The position numbers and the translations under genes were made by a program. Shown here one piece after another: positions 28,804-41,900 of a stretch of DNA of 64,000 nt (the first letter of the stretch is position 1; each line of letters starts with the position of its first letter). Origin of the DNA: Macrobrachium rosenbergii (Eukaryota; Arthropoda; Malacostraca; Decapoda; Palaemonidae). Location of the stretch: NCBI RefSeq assembly GCF_040412425.1, contig NC_089744.1, forward strand, positions 42,335,099 through 42,399,098, in the 5' to 3' direction. The notes below the pieces were generated by a model, which did not search any database, had not been told where the DNA came from, and saw nothing but the letters and a program-made list of their open reading frames with translations.

Positions 28804-30383
28804 TTTTTAATCACCACATCTGTCACCCAGGCTCGTGGGTCCAGAAACGGTGAGTAGAACAGGGGAAGACGGTGGTTTTTTGGCGTCGTGAACAAATCCA
28901 CCATCGGTCCTCCCCATAACTTCCACAGGTCAGAGCATACTCGACGGTCCAGGGTCCATTCTGTCGGGAGAATTTGTTTGCGACGACTGAGTTCGTCTGC
29001 CAATATGTTGCATTTCCCCTGAATGAACTGCATTAACAGCTGGGTTCGGTTCTGCTCTGCCCAAAGAAGGAGACCCCTGGCAGTTTCGCAAAGGGAGAAT
29101 GAGTGAGTCCCCCCTTGGAGTCTTACATAAGCTAAGGCTGTTGTGTTGTCCGCATGCACCATAATTACTGTCGCGTACTTCCCTTGTGAAATGTTGCAGT
29201 TCTTTGCTGTGTATATGCAGAACCTTCTCTTATTGGGACCAAACTCCCGAAACTTCTTTTCCCTCTAGGAGAGTTCCCCAACCTACGTCCAACGCATCGG
29301 AGAAGAGGTCTAGGTCGGGGTTCACTACCGAAAGAGACTTTCCCTCTGAAAGTCTGCTTGCGTTGTTCCACCAACTCAGGTCCCCCTTTATCTCTTGTAT
29401 TACTGGGCAATGCATAAGTTCTGATTTATCTTGTGATCTCAACTGACTTTTAAAAAGAATTGTAGAGGCCTCATATGCAGCCTTCCAAACCTCACAAACT
29501 GTTCGACTGACGATAGTGCTCAGGAGACTCATTCACTGAGTGGCTGAACACTTCTGTAGGGAAAGGAAAAGGTCTGTAAGGAAAGGAAAATGTTGACTTT
29601 CTTGAGGCAGGCCTCTATCCTTTTGGGAAGGGAGAAGCTTGAAAATTCTGAGGGTCTATCTTCATCCCCAAATATATAATCTGAGGAGGAGTCTGTTGGG
29701 GTTTTTGAAGGTTCAACAGCAAACCTAGATCCTGAGTCAAAAGCAATGTCCTTTGAAGGTCCTCCATGCATCTCTCTCTCTCTCTCATGGGCAAGCGTAT
29801 TAACCAAATTTGTCCAAATATAGGGAAATGTTCACTCCCACGAAATGAAGCCAATCGGCCAATGGGGCGAGAACTAAGGATGAACACATGTGGTGCTGTT
29901 GACAGGCCGAAACATAGCACTTGAAACTGGAAAACTTGATTTCCATGAATGAATCTCAGGTACTTCTTTGAATCTTGCTGGATGGGAATGTGGAAGTAAG
30001 CATCTTTCATATCGAGAGAAATCATCCAGTCCCCTCGATGAATGGATGATAGGACAGAGTGGACTGTTTCCATATGAAACTTCATTTTCTCTACGTAAAC
30101 GTTCAGAGCGCTCACATCGAGTACTAGTCTCCATCTTTCCATGGCTTTTGGTACTACAAAAACCCTGTTGTAAAAACCCCTTGGACTCGATATTCTCCAC
30201 CACTTCTATCACCACCTTCTTGAGGAGAGATGGCACTTCTTCCAAGAGTGCTAAATACTTTGTTGATCCTATGGAGTACGCCGTCAATTTGACGGGACAG
30301 CTGGATAAGGGAGGTTTCTCTTTGGAGGGGATAGAATACCCTTCCCTTAACACTTCTATCACCCATTGATCTGCTCCTCTCAT
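28752..30383 (-). pseudogene. Element C reverse transcriptase / RNase H, frameshifted
   Basis: RT begins WVIEVLREGYSIPSKEKPPL. The next blocks are WRLVLDVSALNVYVEKMKF, MISLDMKDAYFHIPIQ (first catalytic Asp) and VLCFGLSTAPHVF. At the active site the best frame near 29830 reads SLYLDKFG, so the second Asp of YLDD is replaced. RNase H blocks are LDLFSDALDVGWG, VHADNTTALAYV and CNILADELSR, followed by PMVDLFTTPKNHRLPLFYSP and YAFPPLGM. Frames change at about 30150, 29800, 29550 and 29200. The enzyme would be inactive. Confidence 0.83.
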
Positions 30384-30543
30384 TCTCCAACTTCCCCAAA
30401 AAAGTTGGAGTCTGGCTCCAACGGGTGCATGAAGGACTGAAGACTCACTTGTGGGTTGTAGGTCTGGTGGAGGGTCTCTTGGCTGAACGCGGGGCGAAGC
30501 GTACAGAAGTGCGCGGTCTTGATTGTGCTCTCTGTCTGCCTCC

Positions 30544-31629
30544 TCAAAAGGGTTGGGGCTGAAGAGGAGAAGATGACTTGAAAGGGGGATACCATTCTCT
30601 CAGACACCTCGTAGATTGCAAGAGGTCTTGTGTAGACCTCTTATGGAGGTGTGAAGCCACTTCTTCTACCATTGCTTGCAGGAAAAGGTGTGTATTATCC
30701 AAGGGCGAGAAGAGTACAGCTGATTTATGCGACGGAGTGACGCCCTTAGATACAAACCAAATCCAGAGTTCCCTCTTCTTTAAAATCCCTGAGCCTCTTG
30801 CCGTAACACTGAGGGGACTGGTTCCTGGGAGGCGCGTGTGCCTTTTCAACAGACGAAATTTATCTGAGAATCTCCGCCGGTGCCTGTGAGAAGGGCTAGA
30901 ATCTCCCGAACTGGACAAAAGATTATGAACACTAGGCACACCTTTCCAGCGGCTGCCTTTGGTCGACACCTGGGATGACACAGGTGCGACCACCCGTGGG
31001 CAGACCCCACCGACTTTCCTTGGGCCTCCAGTATGCCTCCTCCCGGGGCTGGGGGAGCATGGCAGTGACCTTCGTCTAGGAGTGTCTGTGAGATGGGTAG
31101 CCACCTCCTCCACAAACACATCACTAGAACATTTTGCACTAAATTTGTCCACGAGGACATGCATTGAATCACCCAACTGTGCCACTGTGTTTGCAAGAAT
31201 ATCAAACTTCTTATCGAATTTTGATTCAAGACTGGCGTAGTGATCTGGGTTGGGAACGAGGGAACCAGGAGTGGAGATCGGTGGTGCAGGAGGAGGGCTG
31301 GAAGTAGGAGGAATTACTTTAGCAGAAGAAGGAAGAGAAGGAATATTAACCTCACTAGATTCCTGAGTCACGTCTAGAGTAGCTAATTTAACCTCAACTC
31401 TAGCAGCTGCTTTTCTCTTACGATCCCTTTCTAATTTTGCTAGGTGAGAAATTAATGTCTTCCACTTTCTTTCGTCCCATTCACAGCATTCCTCACAAGT
31501 CAAGTCAATTGAACAAATTTGTCCTCTGCATGTCGTACATAGGGTGTGTGAATCGTAACATGCCTTGGTCAAACAAATATTGCAACCTCTGCTACAATAC
31601 CTAATATTCAGTGCGCTAGAATCTGACAT
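30544..31629 (-). CDS. Element C gag-like protein
   Basis: A single 361-codon open frame that starts at ATG just inside the 5' ITR region and precedes RT. The N-terminal 60 residues are a Cys-rich module (YCSRGCNICLTKACYDSHTL, then CTTCRGQICS and CEECCEW), likely zinc-binding. A basic helical stretch (LAKLERDRKRKAAARVEVK), a Pro/Ser-rich linker and a SRWKGV-like basic region follow. It differs from gag of A and B in having the Cys module in the same exon. It is the best preserved large gag frame in the window, though its last part may be out of frame. Confidence 0.65.
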   Translation of the reverse strand: MSDSSALNIRYCSRGCNICLTKACYDSHTLCTTCRGQICSIDLTCEECCEWDERKWKTLISHLAKLERDRKRKAAARVEVKLATLDVTQESSEVNIPSLPSSAKVIPPTSSPPPAPPISTPGSLVPNPDHYASLESKFDKKFDILANTVAQLGDSMHVLVDKFSAKCSSDVFVEEVATHLTDTPRRRSLPCSPSPGRRHTGGPRKVGGVCPRVVAPVSSQVSTKGSRWKGVPSVHNLLSSSGDSSPSHRHRRRFSDKFRLLKRHTRLPGTSPLSVTARGSGILKKRELWIWFVSKGVTPSHKSAVLFSPLDNTHLFLQAMVEEVASHLHKRSTQDLLQSTRCLREWYPPFKSSSPLQPQPF

Positions 31630-31829
31630 AATTACTAGCTAACAGAGTCGAAATAAAAATGAGTCAATCTCCTAAGGGAACAATAGTCAAAATCAGGAGA
31701 AGTACTATATAAATCAGTCAAGCAATACCAATCCGAAGGCTACCGAGATGAAAATACATCACCCAAAGGTAAGACTTTCAAGCCGAAAACCAAAATCAAG
31801 CTGCTTCTTAACACTGTGTTGCTGTAAGC

Positions 31830-32026
31830 TGGCAGAAACAAAAGTGAAGCTCTTGGCTTAGTTGTTTCTCCCTTTCACCCCGAAAGTGGGCGGGGTTAAT
31901 CACCTACATCCACAAAAAGCCATCGCTACTGCGAATTTCAAAATTGAAGCTGCCATCGAGTTTAGACACTCTTAACAAAGTAATTACTGGGTAAATTACT
32001 TATATAAAACAGAAATTTAATGACAT
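31830..32026. repeat. Element C right (5') inverted terminal repeat
   Basis: Complement of 26355-26565; ends at an aatgacat block shared with the left end. Confidence 0.85.
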
Positions 32027-33605
32027 GTACACTTCGAACCACAACTTTCCAAGAAATAGAAACATTACAGGCTTAATTGTAAATAATCTTTATCTAGGAC
32101 AATTTAATCACTTAATTCAATAAAACTTTTACACTAAAGTGAAAATGAAAACACAAAGAAAAAGCCATTTGTATTATTGAGTCTCAGTTAAACTGCACAG
32201 GCTGTACAGCAGCAACACTAGTACAAAATGATTAAACTATACAACAAAATCAATAATGACACATACTCATCAATAAAATGTAACGTGCAAGGAAATGCCA
32301 ACATATAAATACAGAAAGGATTTAATAGAAGGAACATCTAGTCTGTACTTTGAAACATCTGAAATCTACATTTGATTAATAAATATGAGTTACTTTTTAT
32401 TTGATTAATAAATATGAGTTAAACCTCAATTATTAAATACAAAAATTATATAATATTCACAATATCTACCACAGATTTATTACATATCTTTAGAAGAAGA
32501 AAAGAAGAGGAATAATGTTCAAAAGAAAAAGAAAGGAAGAAAAAATGAAAAAACTTGTGCCTTTCTTCTAGATTCAAAAGGAAAGGAGTACAGTTATCCT
32601 TTCCCTGCATCCTTACATGCATACCCTTTGCATCTTGGCATTACAGTACTGTATTTACAAAAGAGATTATGTGCTAGGGAATCTTACCCCACTTGTTCAT
32701 GCAATGAAAAATAGATGAGCTCCATCATTCCATGAGCTGATTACATCTTCCTCTATCTCAACAGACATAATCTACATGGTGTAATGGAAAATCCTACATT
32801 TACAGATATACAGGGGTGATTACTGCAACTAAACCAAAGGTGACACAAATAAAGCCACAGATAGACTGAAAACAGTGCTTTGGATTACTGGATTTGATCT
32901 TATTTAGCTTTCCTGAATATTACTTGATGGCATTTTAACATCCTGAACATACCACATAAATTTTGGAACAGTTCATAAGTAAACATTGGACATACATTGA
33001 AATGAAAACCTGCCATAAAATAATCAACACTCCTTTGCAAATAATATATGATGATCAGTAAATGAATTCATTATTATGTTAATTTTCTTAAAGATAAGCA
33101 AATCTAGTCTAACTAATCATGTCAAGGCTTTTTGTTTAATTTCTGGCAAGATTCATATGAAGTATTATGCTAAAACACTAGAAGAATAGAGGATCCATTC
33201 TACATTTAAAGATTTTTTGTTACTCTTCCAAAAGTCTTTGTCATGGAAGTCCAAGCTAAGTCACTTTTGGAACAAGGAATGGTTATCATTATCACCAAGC
33301 ATTTAAACCTCTCTCTTGGGCACAACAAAATCCACTAATGTTCTGAAGCACCGATGTCAATGTTCCAAGGAAAATGAAATCACAACTTCCAAAAATACTG
33401 TATGTGCTTGGCTACACACTGCAGTCCTCTTTGTTTCACCAATGCCACCTTTCTTTTTCCAGCTAAAGGATTCACTGAAACATATCTAGCAAAGAACAGT
33501 TTTCCTTATCAATGTCAGTGTCGGCATTAGTTGCTCTTTATGTCACTGAACAAAAATATCAGGTCAAGTATTATCAACAGTCTGTTACTTCAACTTTGAT
33601 ATTTA
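32027..33605 (-). other. 3' flank and probable 3' UTR of the SIKE/FGFR1OP2-like gene
   Basis: AT-rich and without coding signal. On the minus strand AATAAA occurs at 32401-32396 and 32481-32476, either of which could end the transcript. Confidence 0.45.
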
Positions 33606-33797
33606 TCATGATGCTGATGTTCCCTGTTTTTGGCTTGTATTGCTTTCATTATCATTTACAACAGTTTTTTCATGAGGTGGATTATGTCCAACCATAGGGG
33701 CTACCTCTTGATCAGTCTGTGTCTCTGCATCAATAACACTAGGAGATGGTAAAATTGACCCCGAGCGTTTGGCAATGCTTAACATCTCTCTCAACCC
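33606..33797 (-). CDS. FGFR1OP2: SIKE/FGFR1OP2-like exon 5 (last)
   Basis: Acceptor after a T-run (tttttcag). It reads GLREMLSIAKRSGSILPSPS and a polar C-terminal tail ending QKQGTSAS with TGA at 33606-33608. Confidence 0.88.
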   Translation of the reverse strand, partial: GLREMLSIAKRSGSILPSPSVIDAETQTDQEVAPMVGHNPPHEKTVVNDNESNTSQKQGTSAS

Positions 33798-36700
33798 CTG
33801 AAAAAAAAAAAAATATTAAGTTTACAAGCAAAAGCTATTCTCACAATAAAGCTCTTAATTATATGTTATTTTCAAAGAGCTATTAAAATAGCACCATCAG
33901 ATGATTCACATACTATACAATCCACTTTAATCACCGTAACGCTCAACCACCCAGAAGTTACCCTGCTAACAGTAGTTTTCACTTCACATGCCATTAAATT
34001 GCATTATACAAGTAGTTTCTTGAAACATGAAGATATCACCAGCTCTTCAACACCCGCAATACGGACAGTTAAAGCAGGAGCTTCAATATGGACAGGAGCT
34101 ATAGCAGCACCGAATGAAGCAGCAACAACAGGAGCAGCTACAGCATGAGTCACAGTCGGAGAGTCAGATGCTGAAGTACGGAATTCCACTGAGGCCAAAG
34201 CAGGAGTACAAATCTCAGCTGCAATCAATATTCTGGGAAAGGCTCTCCACGACAGATCCTTGGCTAACCTCAGACAAGACCACAGTACTTTTCATAACTC
34301 TTCTGCCTATGTCAGACACCTCAAAGATGTCAGCACAGCAGTGGGAGGATAGACAATTGTACAAGGATGTCCATCAGACCTTTCTTTATCCCAATTAAGA
34401 ACAGGTGGCAGATTGGTCATCCACATTCCTATCCTAATACAGATACCAAACTGTATATGCAGTTCCAACCCAAATGCTATATCACCATTGGTACTTTATA
34501 TTACAGAAGGTTTTGCTATGTTAACCTTGGCTACCATGGGCTCCAAGGTTAGGGAAATGAAGAAAAAGATATATTTCAAGACATTGTTCACAAAATAGTT
34601 TTGAAAAAACAGTAAAATAATTTTTAATAATGTATGGCAAAAGGTACTAACTTTTTAAAACTGTTTCTGTAAAACATGGTGCATCTCATAGACAGGTGTC
34701 TTATAGGCTGGCAAATACCATATTTTGTTACATCATGTATTCATGTACTATTTTTGTCAACTAGTCTGTGGCTTCAAATAGCTCTATTTCCAAAATATGA
34801 TCCATATCTGATGCTTTGGTAATATTTTATCAATGAAAATCAATTGGACACCACTGAAATGCACAGTAGTGCACACTTAAAGATACCTGACTGATGACCC
34901 CTACACGTGAAACAATAAATTGGACTGGTCAATAACATACTTTTGATTATTGGTAACATATCTAGGTAGCTGAGTAGAAGTGATTTTCCTATTGGTATTT
35001 CTTGTTACTAATCATAAAACTTCAATACAGTATACAGTACACCTGAAAATGACGAATAATTACTGAATTTGATAAAACTCTTGTCACTTTGTCAACAAAA
35101 GGGCAGCACAAGGATTTAGTTCATAAACAAGGCCAAATGGTGGCCTTATATGCTTGTTTCAATTGATTTCAATAATGAGTAATTATCACACAACTGCTGA
35201 AACACTAGTAGAGCTGCCTGAATTATGACAAAGTCCCTCGAGAGTGTTTCAGGTGGTAAAAATAGTATCAATGACGCTACTAAATCTTCAAGCTAGATGC
35301 AGAAATAGAACAAAGGGTTAGAGACAGAAAGTGAAGTGAACTCAAATGAAAAACAATAAATAGTTGAGAAAGCCTGTGTTAGCCACTCTGCAGCAAGGAA
35401 GCTAATAAAAGGCCTATAGGATATGATATATGTCAAACAAAAAGCAGCCTAAGATAGCTCAATGAATATTTATAATTTAGGAGTAACTACATAAAACAGC
35501 ACAGTCTTAATAATTAGTGACCAAATGGATGAAAAATATGCTGTACATCATGGTCTGTGATGACAACAAAAAAGTAAATTGTACAAAGCAAAATTCATAT
35601 TATCACAAAATGCAAATACATACTATAACTATAACACAGTACTTTCTTCCTACTATAATGGTTTAAAATGGATAAATTTCTCAACCTATCTGTTTTATTC
35701 TGCAGTACCTGATCAACTGACATTTTGTAGTGTCCGTATGTCCCTCTCCCCTTTCTCTTAGGTAAATACAGTTAACCTGCAAATTATCAATGGAAAGGGA
35801 AAAACAGATACACTCAAATCCACCTCATACCTTATTTTCTGTGGTTAAAGCTGTGATGAGTCTTTGCTGATGGTGAGTTTCTTCATCACCTAATGATGCA
35901 GCCTTCCTCATCACGGCCACCATTTCACTTATTCGTTCAATCTGCGCTGTAAGCTGTAAGAATAAAATCTAATAATAAACATGCTCATTTTTCTCAATAA
36001 AAGTATGAAAATGCTGCTCCAATTTCTACAGCACTGTATATTAGATTATATTTCCCTTCCTTAGGTAGGGTGAAGGAGAAACAAGGGTTCTAGTTCCTTT
36101 CAAGTGTGGGTAATTGTAAAAACTACTGCTTCTCTCCCCTTGCAAAGTGAACATGGATACTTCTCCTATTTAAATAAAATAACATGCCAATTTCTTTCCA
36201 GAATACAAGTCAGTCCCTTTTCCTTTCAAAAAGGTACAAGTGACCTTTCTCATTAAAAACTTAAGCAAAAATTGTAATGCATTTCCCTTCATGAATGAAG
36301 TTTAGAGGATTCATAATCCTTTTAATCATCTACCAATTTCTCGTAAGAATAACTTAAAACTTTACAATTAAAGCAGTAACACAGTTCTAATCCACCTCCA
36401 ATCACTAAATGATACCCCGAGGGACTATATTTAACAAATTATTAGCAAATAAATTATTGCAATCTATATACCAGGAGGGGGAACAAATCCCTCAACAGGA
36501 TGCAGACCCATATACAGTAGGTACTGTAGCTAATACTGTTCTTGGTTCCTCATACTGTCCTGCTTTCAAGAAAAAGATTAGAAAATACCATTACTGAAAT
36601 ACAATAGAGTGAAACAAAGTAGAAAAAACACACTCACTTGGTGACTGACCACCTTACTTAAAACTACAGTAGCGTTACATATATATAAACACAATTACAT

Positions 36701-38953
36701 GGCTTTATTCTATGGTAAGGAGTGCACCTATATAAAAACACTTAAAAAAAATTAGTCAACCTAAATATGAATACCATCTGCAAGGAGTATCACTGACTAC
36801 TGTACTAGCCTTTTTCAGTTACCGTCATTATAAAAATTCTGTTAGCATATGGAATAAGCATTAACTTGAACAATGTTTAGATGTGTAGAATACAAGAAGA
36901 CTCTGCTGTGGGAAGTCACTATTCTATTATTATATGTACAGATATTATTATACGTACAGACATCACAAGTTGAAAAAAATACAACCGCAAACAATGAATG
37001 ACTCTTCCCAAACTACTGCAAATTACTTTCAGATTATTATTGCACTAAATAAGGTTCCTTTTCACAAAACCCACAGTATATTTTAATGTAATAAACATCA
37101 CATAAATTAAAAATACATTACCACTGGACATTATAGTCAAAATTATGTACTACTATTCAATCATTTTAACGTCATGTATGAATCCTAATATGAACAAACT
37201 GTTCATGCAAATGAAAGTGAATACAGTAAATAACCAAAGGCCTGTAAACTTCTGAAATACTGTATAAATTACCTCATATGGAAAATAAAACAAATAAAAA
37301 ATTTAAGAGAACTTACAGCAAGTATAAAATAACAGTCAAGTGCAAAATGATGGTAAATATAATGCACTCTTTGCCTAAAATTCAGATAATGCACATCATC
37401 AGTTGCCTCCAACATTTCATCCCTTCCAAGTACTGTATCATATTAAATACAAGGTAATTAGAAGAGCTCAGACACCTATCACAGAAATGATAAAAAAATA
37501 TAAATTTTTAATTTAACTACTGTACAGTACTTACTTTGGCTTGGTCCTGAGTATTTGGCTGAGATTGTTTGGCGTTTACAGACATGAGTTTTGTGACTTG
37601 TTGGCGATACCTTGACATAATAAGCTCCATGACATTTTGATGTTCTTCGAGGGCAAGGCGCAACTCCTTGTTTTCCTGGAAAGTCCATTGTCTAAATTAC
37701 AACACGTGTTTACAGTATATATCTACAATAGTTTTCCCTCTTTTTGTCCAAAGAAAATTCTCTATTCTTGTTTATACTGAACTTTCCTGCCTATAACCTT
37801 AATAACAAGAATTTGAGGTTTCAAGAATGAACTTTTAAGAAAAACTTCCCAAAACCTTGAGCTCAACAATCTTTCTGCTTATATAATTTACTATTAACTG
37901 AGGACTTCTGCAAGATGCTGAGCCATGATGAAGCCTAACTGATAAACACATCATTTTGCAGTCAACCTCTGGACTTTATTATTAATTTCATAGCAAAAAG
38001 GTTGAAAAGGATTTGAAACCAATTTGCCTTCCCAGGCACATATTCATTTTCAAAGGAACAGTTTTTAATGATCAAAAAAGAAAACCACTAATATATTCCA
38101 TATTAACTTCAATAATAAGAGCCTTCAGGAATACTATATGGTCATATTTAACTGACAAAGTTCCCCAAAATAAAACTATAAAATTTCTCACGCTTCAAAC
38201 ATAGCTTTAGTTTACTGATGATTATCTAACTGATAAGTTATATTAGATAGGATATGCATCCAAAGTTTTACTTTGATTTGAATATTGTTAATAATAAGTT
38301 AGTTTAATTATCAATCATATCACAATTTCACCAGATTAACAGCTTTACCAAAATCTGGATTATCTAGCACACACTATTATATTGGGGTATGGAAATATAA
38401 AAATGAAAGGTTTGGGATAACAATATCTAAACTGACAAGTTGGTTCAACTTTCATCATCAAAAGCTTTCTAAAAATTTTGCTGCATTTCTTTAGATTACC
38501 ATCTAGGTTGTTACCCAACTTATCCAAACATTTAAGCTTCTGGAGCCATCTTAAGTTTGTTACCTAGTTTTCATATCACAATAATAACAGCTACTAAAAG
38601 AACTGCAATATTTTATGTGAACTCCTGATCACAGTTAATTCAAATTATAGAAACTTAACATCCTCCATGGTTACCTACCATACAGCTTAGTACAATGGAC
38701 ATTGATTAACCCTTAAACGCCAACTGGACGTATCGTAAGTCGACTAAAATTGTCTGTCGGGTGACAAGCGGACGTACCGTATGTTGCCTACAAAAAATTT
38801 CAACCTTCGGTCAACTCTGACCTGACCGAAATGGTCGAAAAACGCAATTGTAACCTATAACTCTTACATTCTAGTAATATTCAATAATTTACCTTCATTT
38901 TGCAACAAATTGGAAGTCTCTAGCACAATATTTCGATTTATGGTGAATTTTTG

Positions 38954-38994
<41 letters not shown>

Positions 38995-41900
38995 CCTTAC
39001 GTCTGCGCAGTAACTTGGCCGAAAATTTCAGAAATTCTTTCGTCATTTTGTCGTAATTTTTGCACTGTTTTATATTAGCCGTTACATAAAGTTTTATATA
39101 TGAAAATGTGTGCAATTTCATGTAAAATACAACAATAAACAACCCATGGTTGTAGCTTTTATCAGTTTGGAAATATTTTCATATAAATCACGATAACTGC
39201 CAAAATTTCAACCTTCGGTCAACTTTGACTCGACTGAAATGGTAAAAAAATGCAATTATAAGCTAAAACTCTTCATTCTAGTAATATTCAATCATTTACC
39301 TTCATTTTGCAACAAATTGGGAGTCTCTAGCACAATATTTCGATTTATGGTGAATTTTGAAACAAAATTTCTGTAAAAAAAAAATTCTTTTCACTTTGTC
39401 GTAATGTTTGCACCGTTTTATATTAGTCGTTACATAAAGTTATATATATGAAAATGTGTGCAATTTTTCATGTAGAATACAACAAAAAATAACATGGTTC
39501 TTCCATCAGTTTTGAAATATTTTCATAAATCATGATTGCCAAAATTTCAATGTTTGACTCAACGAAATGGTCGTTTTAGCTAAAATTACATTCTAGTAAC
39601 ATTCAATCATTTACCTTCATTTTAAAGTCTCTAGCACAATATTTTGATTTATGGTGAATTTTGAGAAAAAATGCTAACTGCGAACATCTCAGAAAATTTC
39701 ATAAAGTTTTATATATGAAAATACAATTTCAATAAACAACAAAAATAACCATGGTTGTAGCTTTTATCAGTTTGGAAATATTTTCATATAAATCACGATA
39801 AGTATCAAAATTTCAACCTTTGGTCAACTTTGACTTGACCGAAATGGTAGAAAAAATGCAATTGTAAGCTAAAACTCTTACATTCTAGTAATATTCAATC
39901 ATTTACCTTCATTTTGCAACAAATTGGAAGTCTCTAGCACAATATTTCGATTTATGGTGAATTTTTGAAAAAACTTTTTCCTTACTTCCGCAGGGTAACT
40001 CTGCCGAACATCTCAGAAATTCTTTTCGTCACTTTGTCGTAATGTTTGCACCGTTTTATATAAGTCGTTACATAAAGTTTTATATATGAAAATGTGCGCA
40101 ATTTCATGTAGAATACAGCAAAAAATAACTCATGGTTGTTGCTTTTATCTGTTTTGAAATATTTTCATATAAATCACGATAAATAGAAAAAATTCGACCT
40201 TCAGTCAACTTTAACTCGACCGAAATGGTAGAAAACTGCAATTGTAAGCTAAAACACTTACAGTCTAGTAATATTCAATTAATTACCTTCATTTTGCAAC
40301 AAACAGGAAGTCTCTAGCACAATATTTTGATTTATGGTGAATTTGTGAAAAAAACTTTTTTTTACGTCCACACATTACGAATTCATGCATCATTTTGTGA
40401 TAGTATTTTCTCTGTGTTGCTTTGATCATTTTACAATTTGTTATATACCAAAATCATTGCAATTTAGTGTACAATACAAAGAAAAAAATAACTTTAGCTT
40501 TAAACGTTTTGCTCACAGCGCGATTTGTATACAATTATATATGAAAATATTTTTTGCGCTGCCATATATTTCAATATTTATATATGATATTTTTTTTCAT
40601 TTCTGATGGTTGCATACTAAACTTCAGGCAATGTCAAAAAAAGGAGCCAAAAATTAACTCTTAAATCTTAAAAACTAAGCATGCTGAGATTTTTTTTAAA
40701 AAAACTTTTTTTCCGCTTTGGCGCTAACTCCCGAATGCTGCCGGCATATGGCAGACACTTTCGTAAATAGAGGCTCGGCGTTTAAGGGTTAACATTTGTA
40801 ACAGGAAATTACCAGCCAAAAATGCACCATGAAATACATTTCTCACTCATTATACCAAACAGATTTAGTGAGAGATAATTTTTCATTCTAATCCAAGTAT
40901 AATTCACACAATGGCTATAGATTTGCTTCTGATAACATCCTACCTCTGCTATCTTTGTTTTTTACTAGATATATTATCCGACAGAAACAATACAGTGAAC
41001 CCCCCGTATTCGCGGGGGATGCGTACCACACCCACCCCCCCGTGAATAGCTAAAATCGGCGAATACTTAAAACCCCTCCAAAATCACTTAGAAGTGCCCA
41101 TTTTGATAGTTTAAACACAAGAAAAACCCTGTAAAAATGCTTATACCTGAGTATTTTAATAGTTTTATCACAAAAAGTGCATTTCCGAGTCCAGCCCCGT
41201 GTCAGCCGGTGAAATTCCATACTAACACGAATTTCTAGGTATAAAATTGCTAGATATACCAGAGAAAAAAGAGCTTTCAGGAATGCTGGGGTTACTACCC
41301 CCAGATCGAGCGTCTTCCATAATGGAGACGTCGGTATAACCAAGGGTGAGTGAAAGGATCACAACCACAGAGCCACACTCGAAACACATCCCCATGTCAA
41401 AACCCCTCGGAAAGAGCGGTGAGCCGTTCCAGCCCCCATGCTCATCCGCCCACCAGGCCGGCGACTCCAGCGCCATTTACACTCATTCGATTTTCTAGCA
41501 CGTGATTTTCGTGACCCAGAATTTTGTGCTTTTGGTTTTTGGGTGATTTCTGCCTTTTACCAGCATGTCTTCCAGCAACTTTAACATCTCCAAGTTAAGT
41601 ACCATCTTATTGTGGGATTTTTATGATGAGTGTGGCTGGATCAGTCCGTATTTTCATATTATCTGAGATTGTTGTTATGACGCCGTGGCGTCCCCCAGCC
41701 AGCCATGTCGACCGTGAGATTCACCCATCCAGCTTATTCTGTTTGGGCTTTCTCCTTGTCGTTATATTACTTATCATTATTCCCCCTGGAACTCATCCTG
41801 GCGGTGTTTCCTGGGCGGGTTTTTTATTGGTGTTTCTTATATGTTTTACTGATCCACATGTCGGGTTTCCTCTATCAGGGTTCCCGTCATTTCCAGCTTA

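Larger units (their letters stand above)
26355..32026 (-). mobile_element. DIRS-like retrotransposon C
   Basis: 5.67 kb, read right to left, of a different family from A and B. Inverted terminal repeats (26371-26565 and 31830-32010) share cagcttcaattttgaaattc-like and cggggtgaaagggagaaaca blocks. The sequence aatgacat marks both outer ends. The gene order is gag, RT, RNase H, tyrosine recombinase. The recombinase is interrupted by a MITE at 27817-28100 and RT has lost one catalytic Asp, so the copy is dead. It lies downstream of the SIKE/FGFR1OP2-like gene, on the same strand as that gene. Confidence 0.85.

Noticed and set aside
34004..34598. Overlapping Ala-rich (minus) and Gln-rich (plus) frames within intron 4
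   Set aside because: The frames mirror a GCA/CAG-rich stretch and break off. I considered a processed pseudogene but could not name a parent gene.
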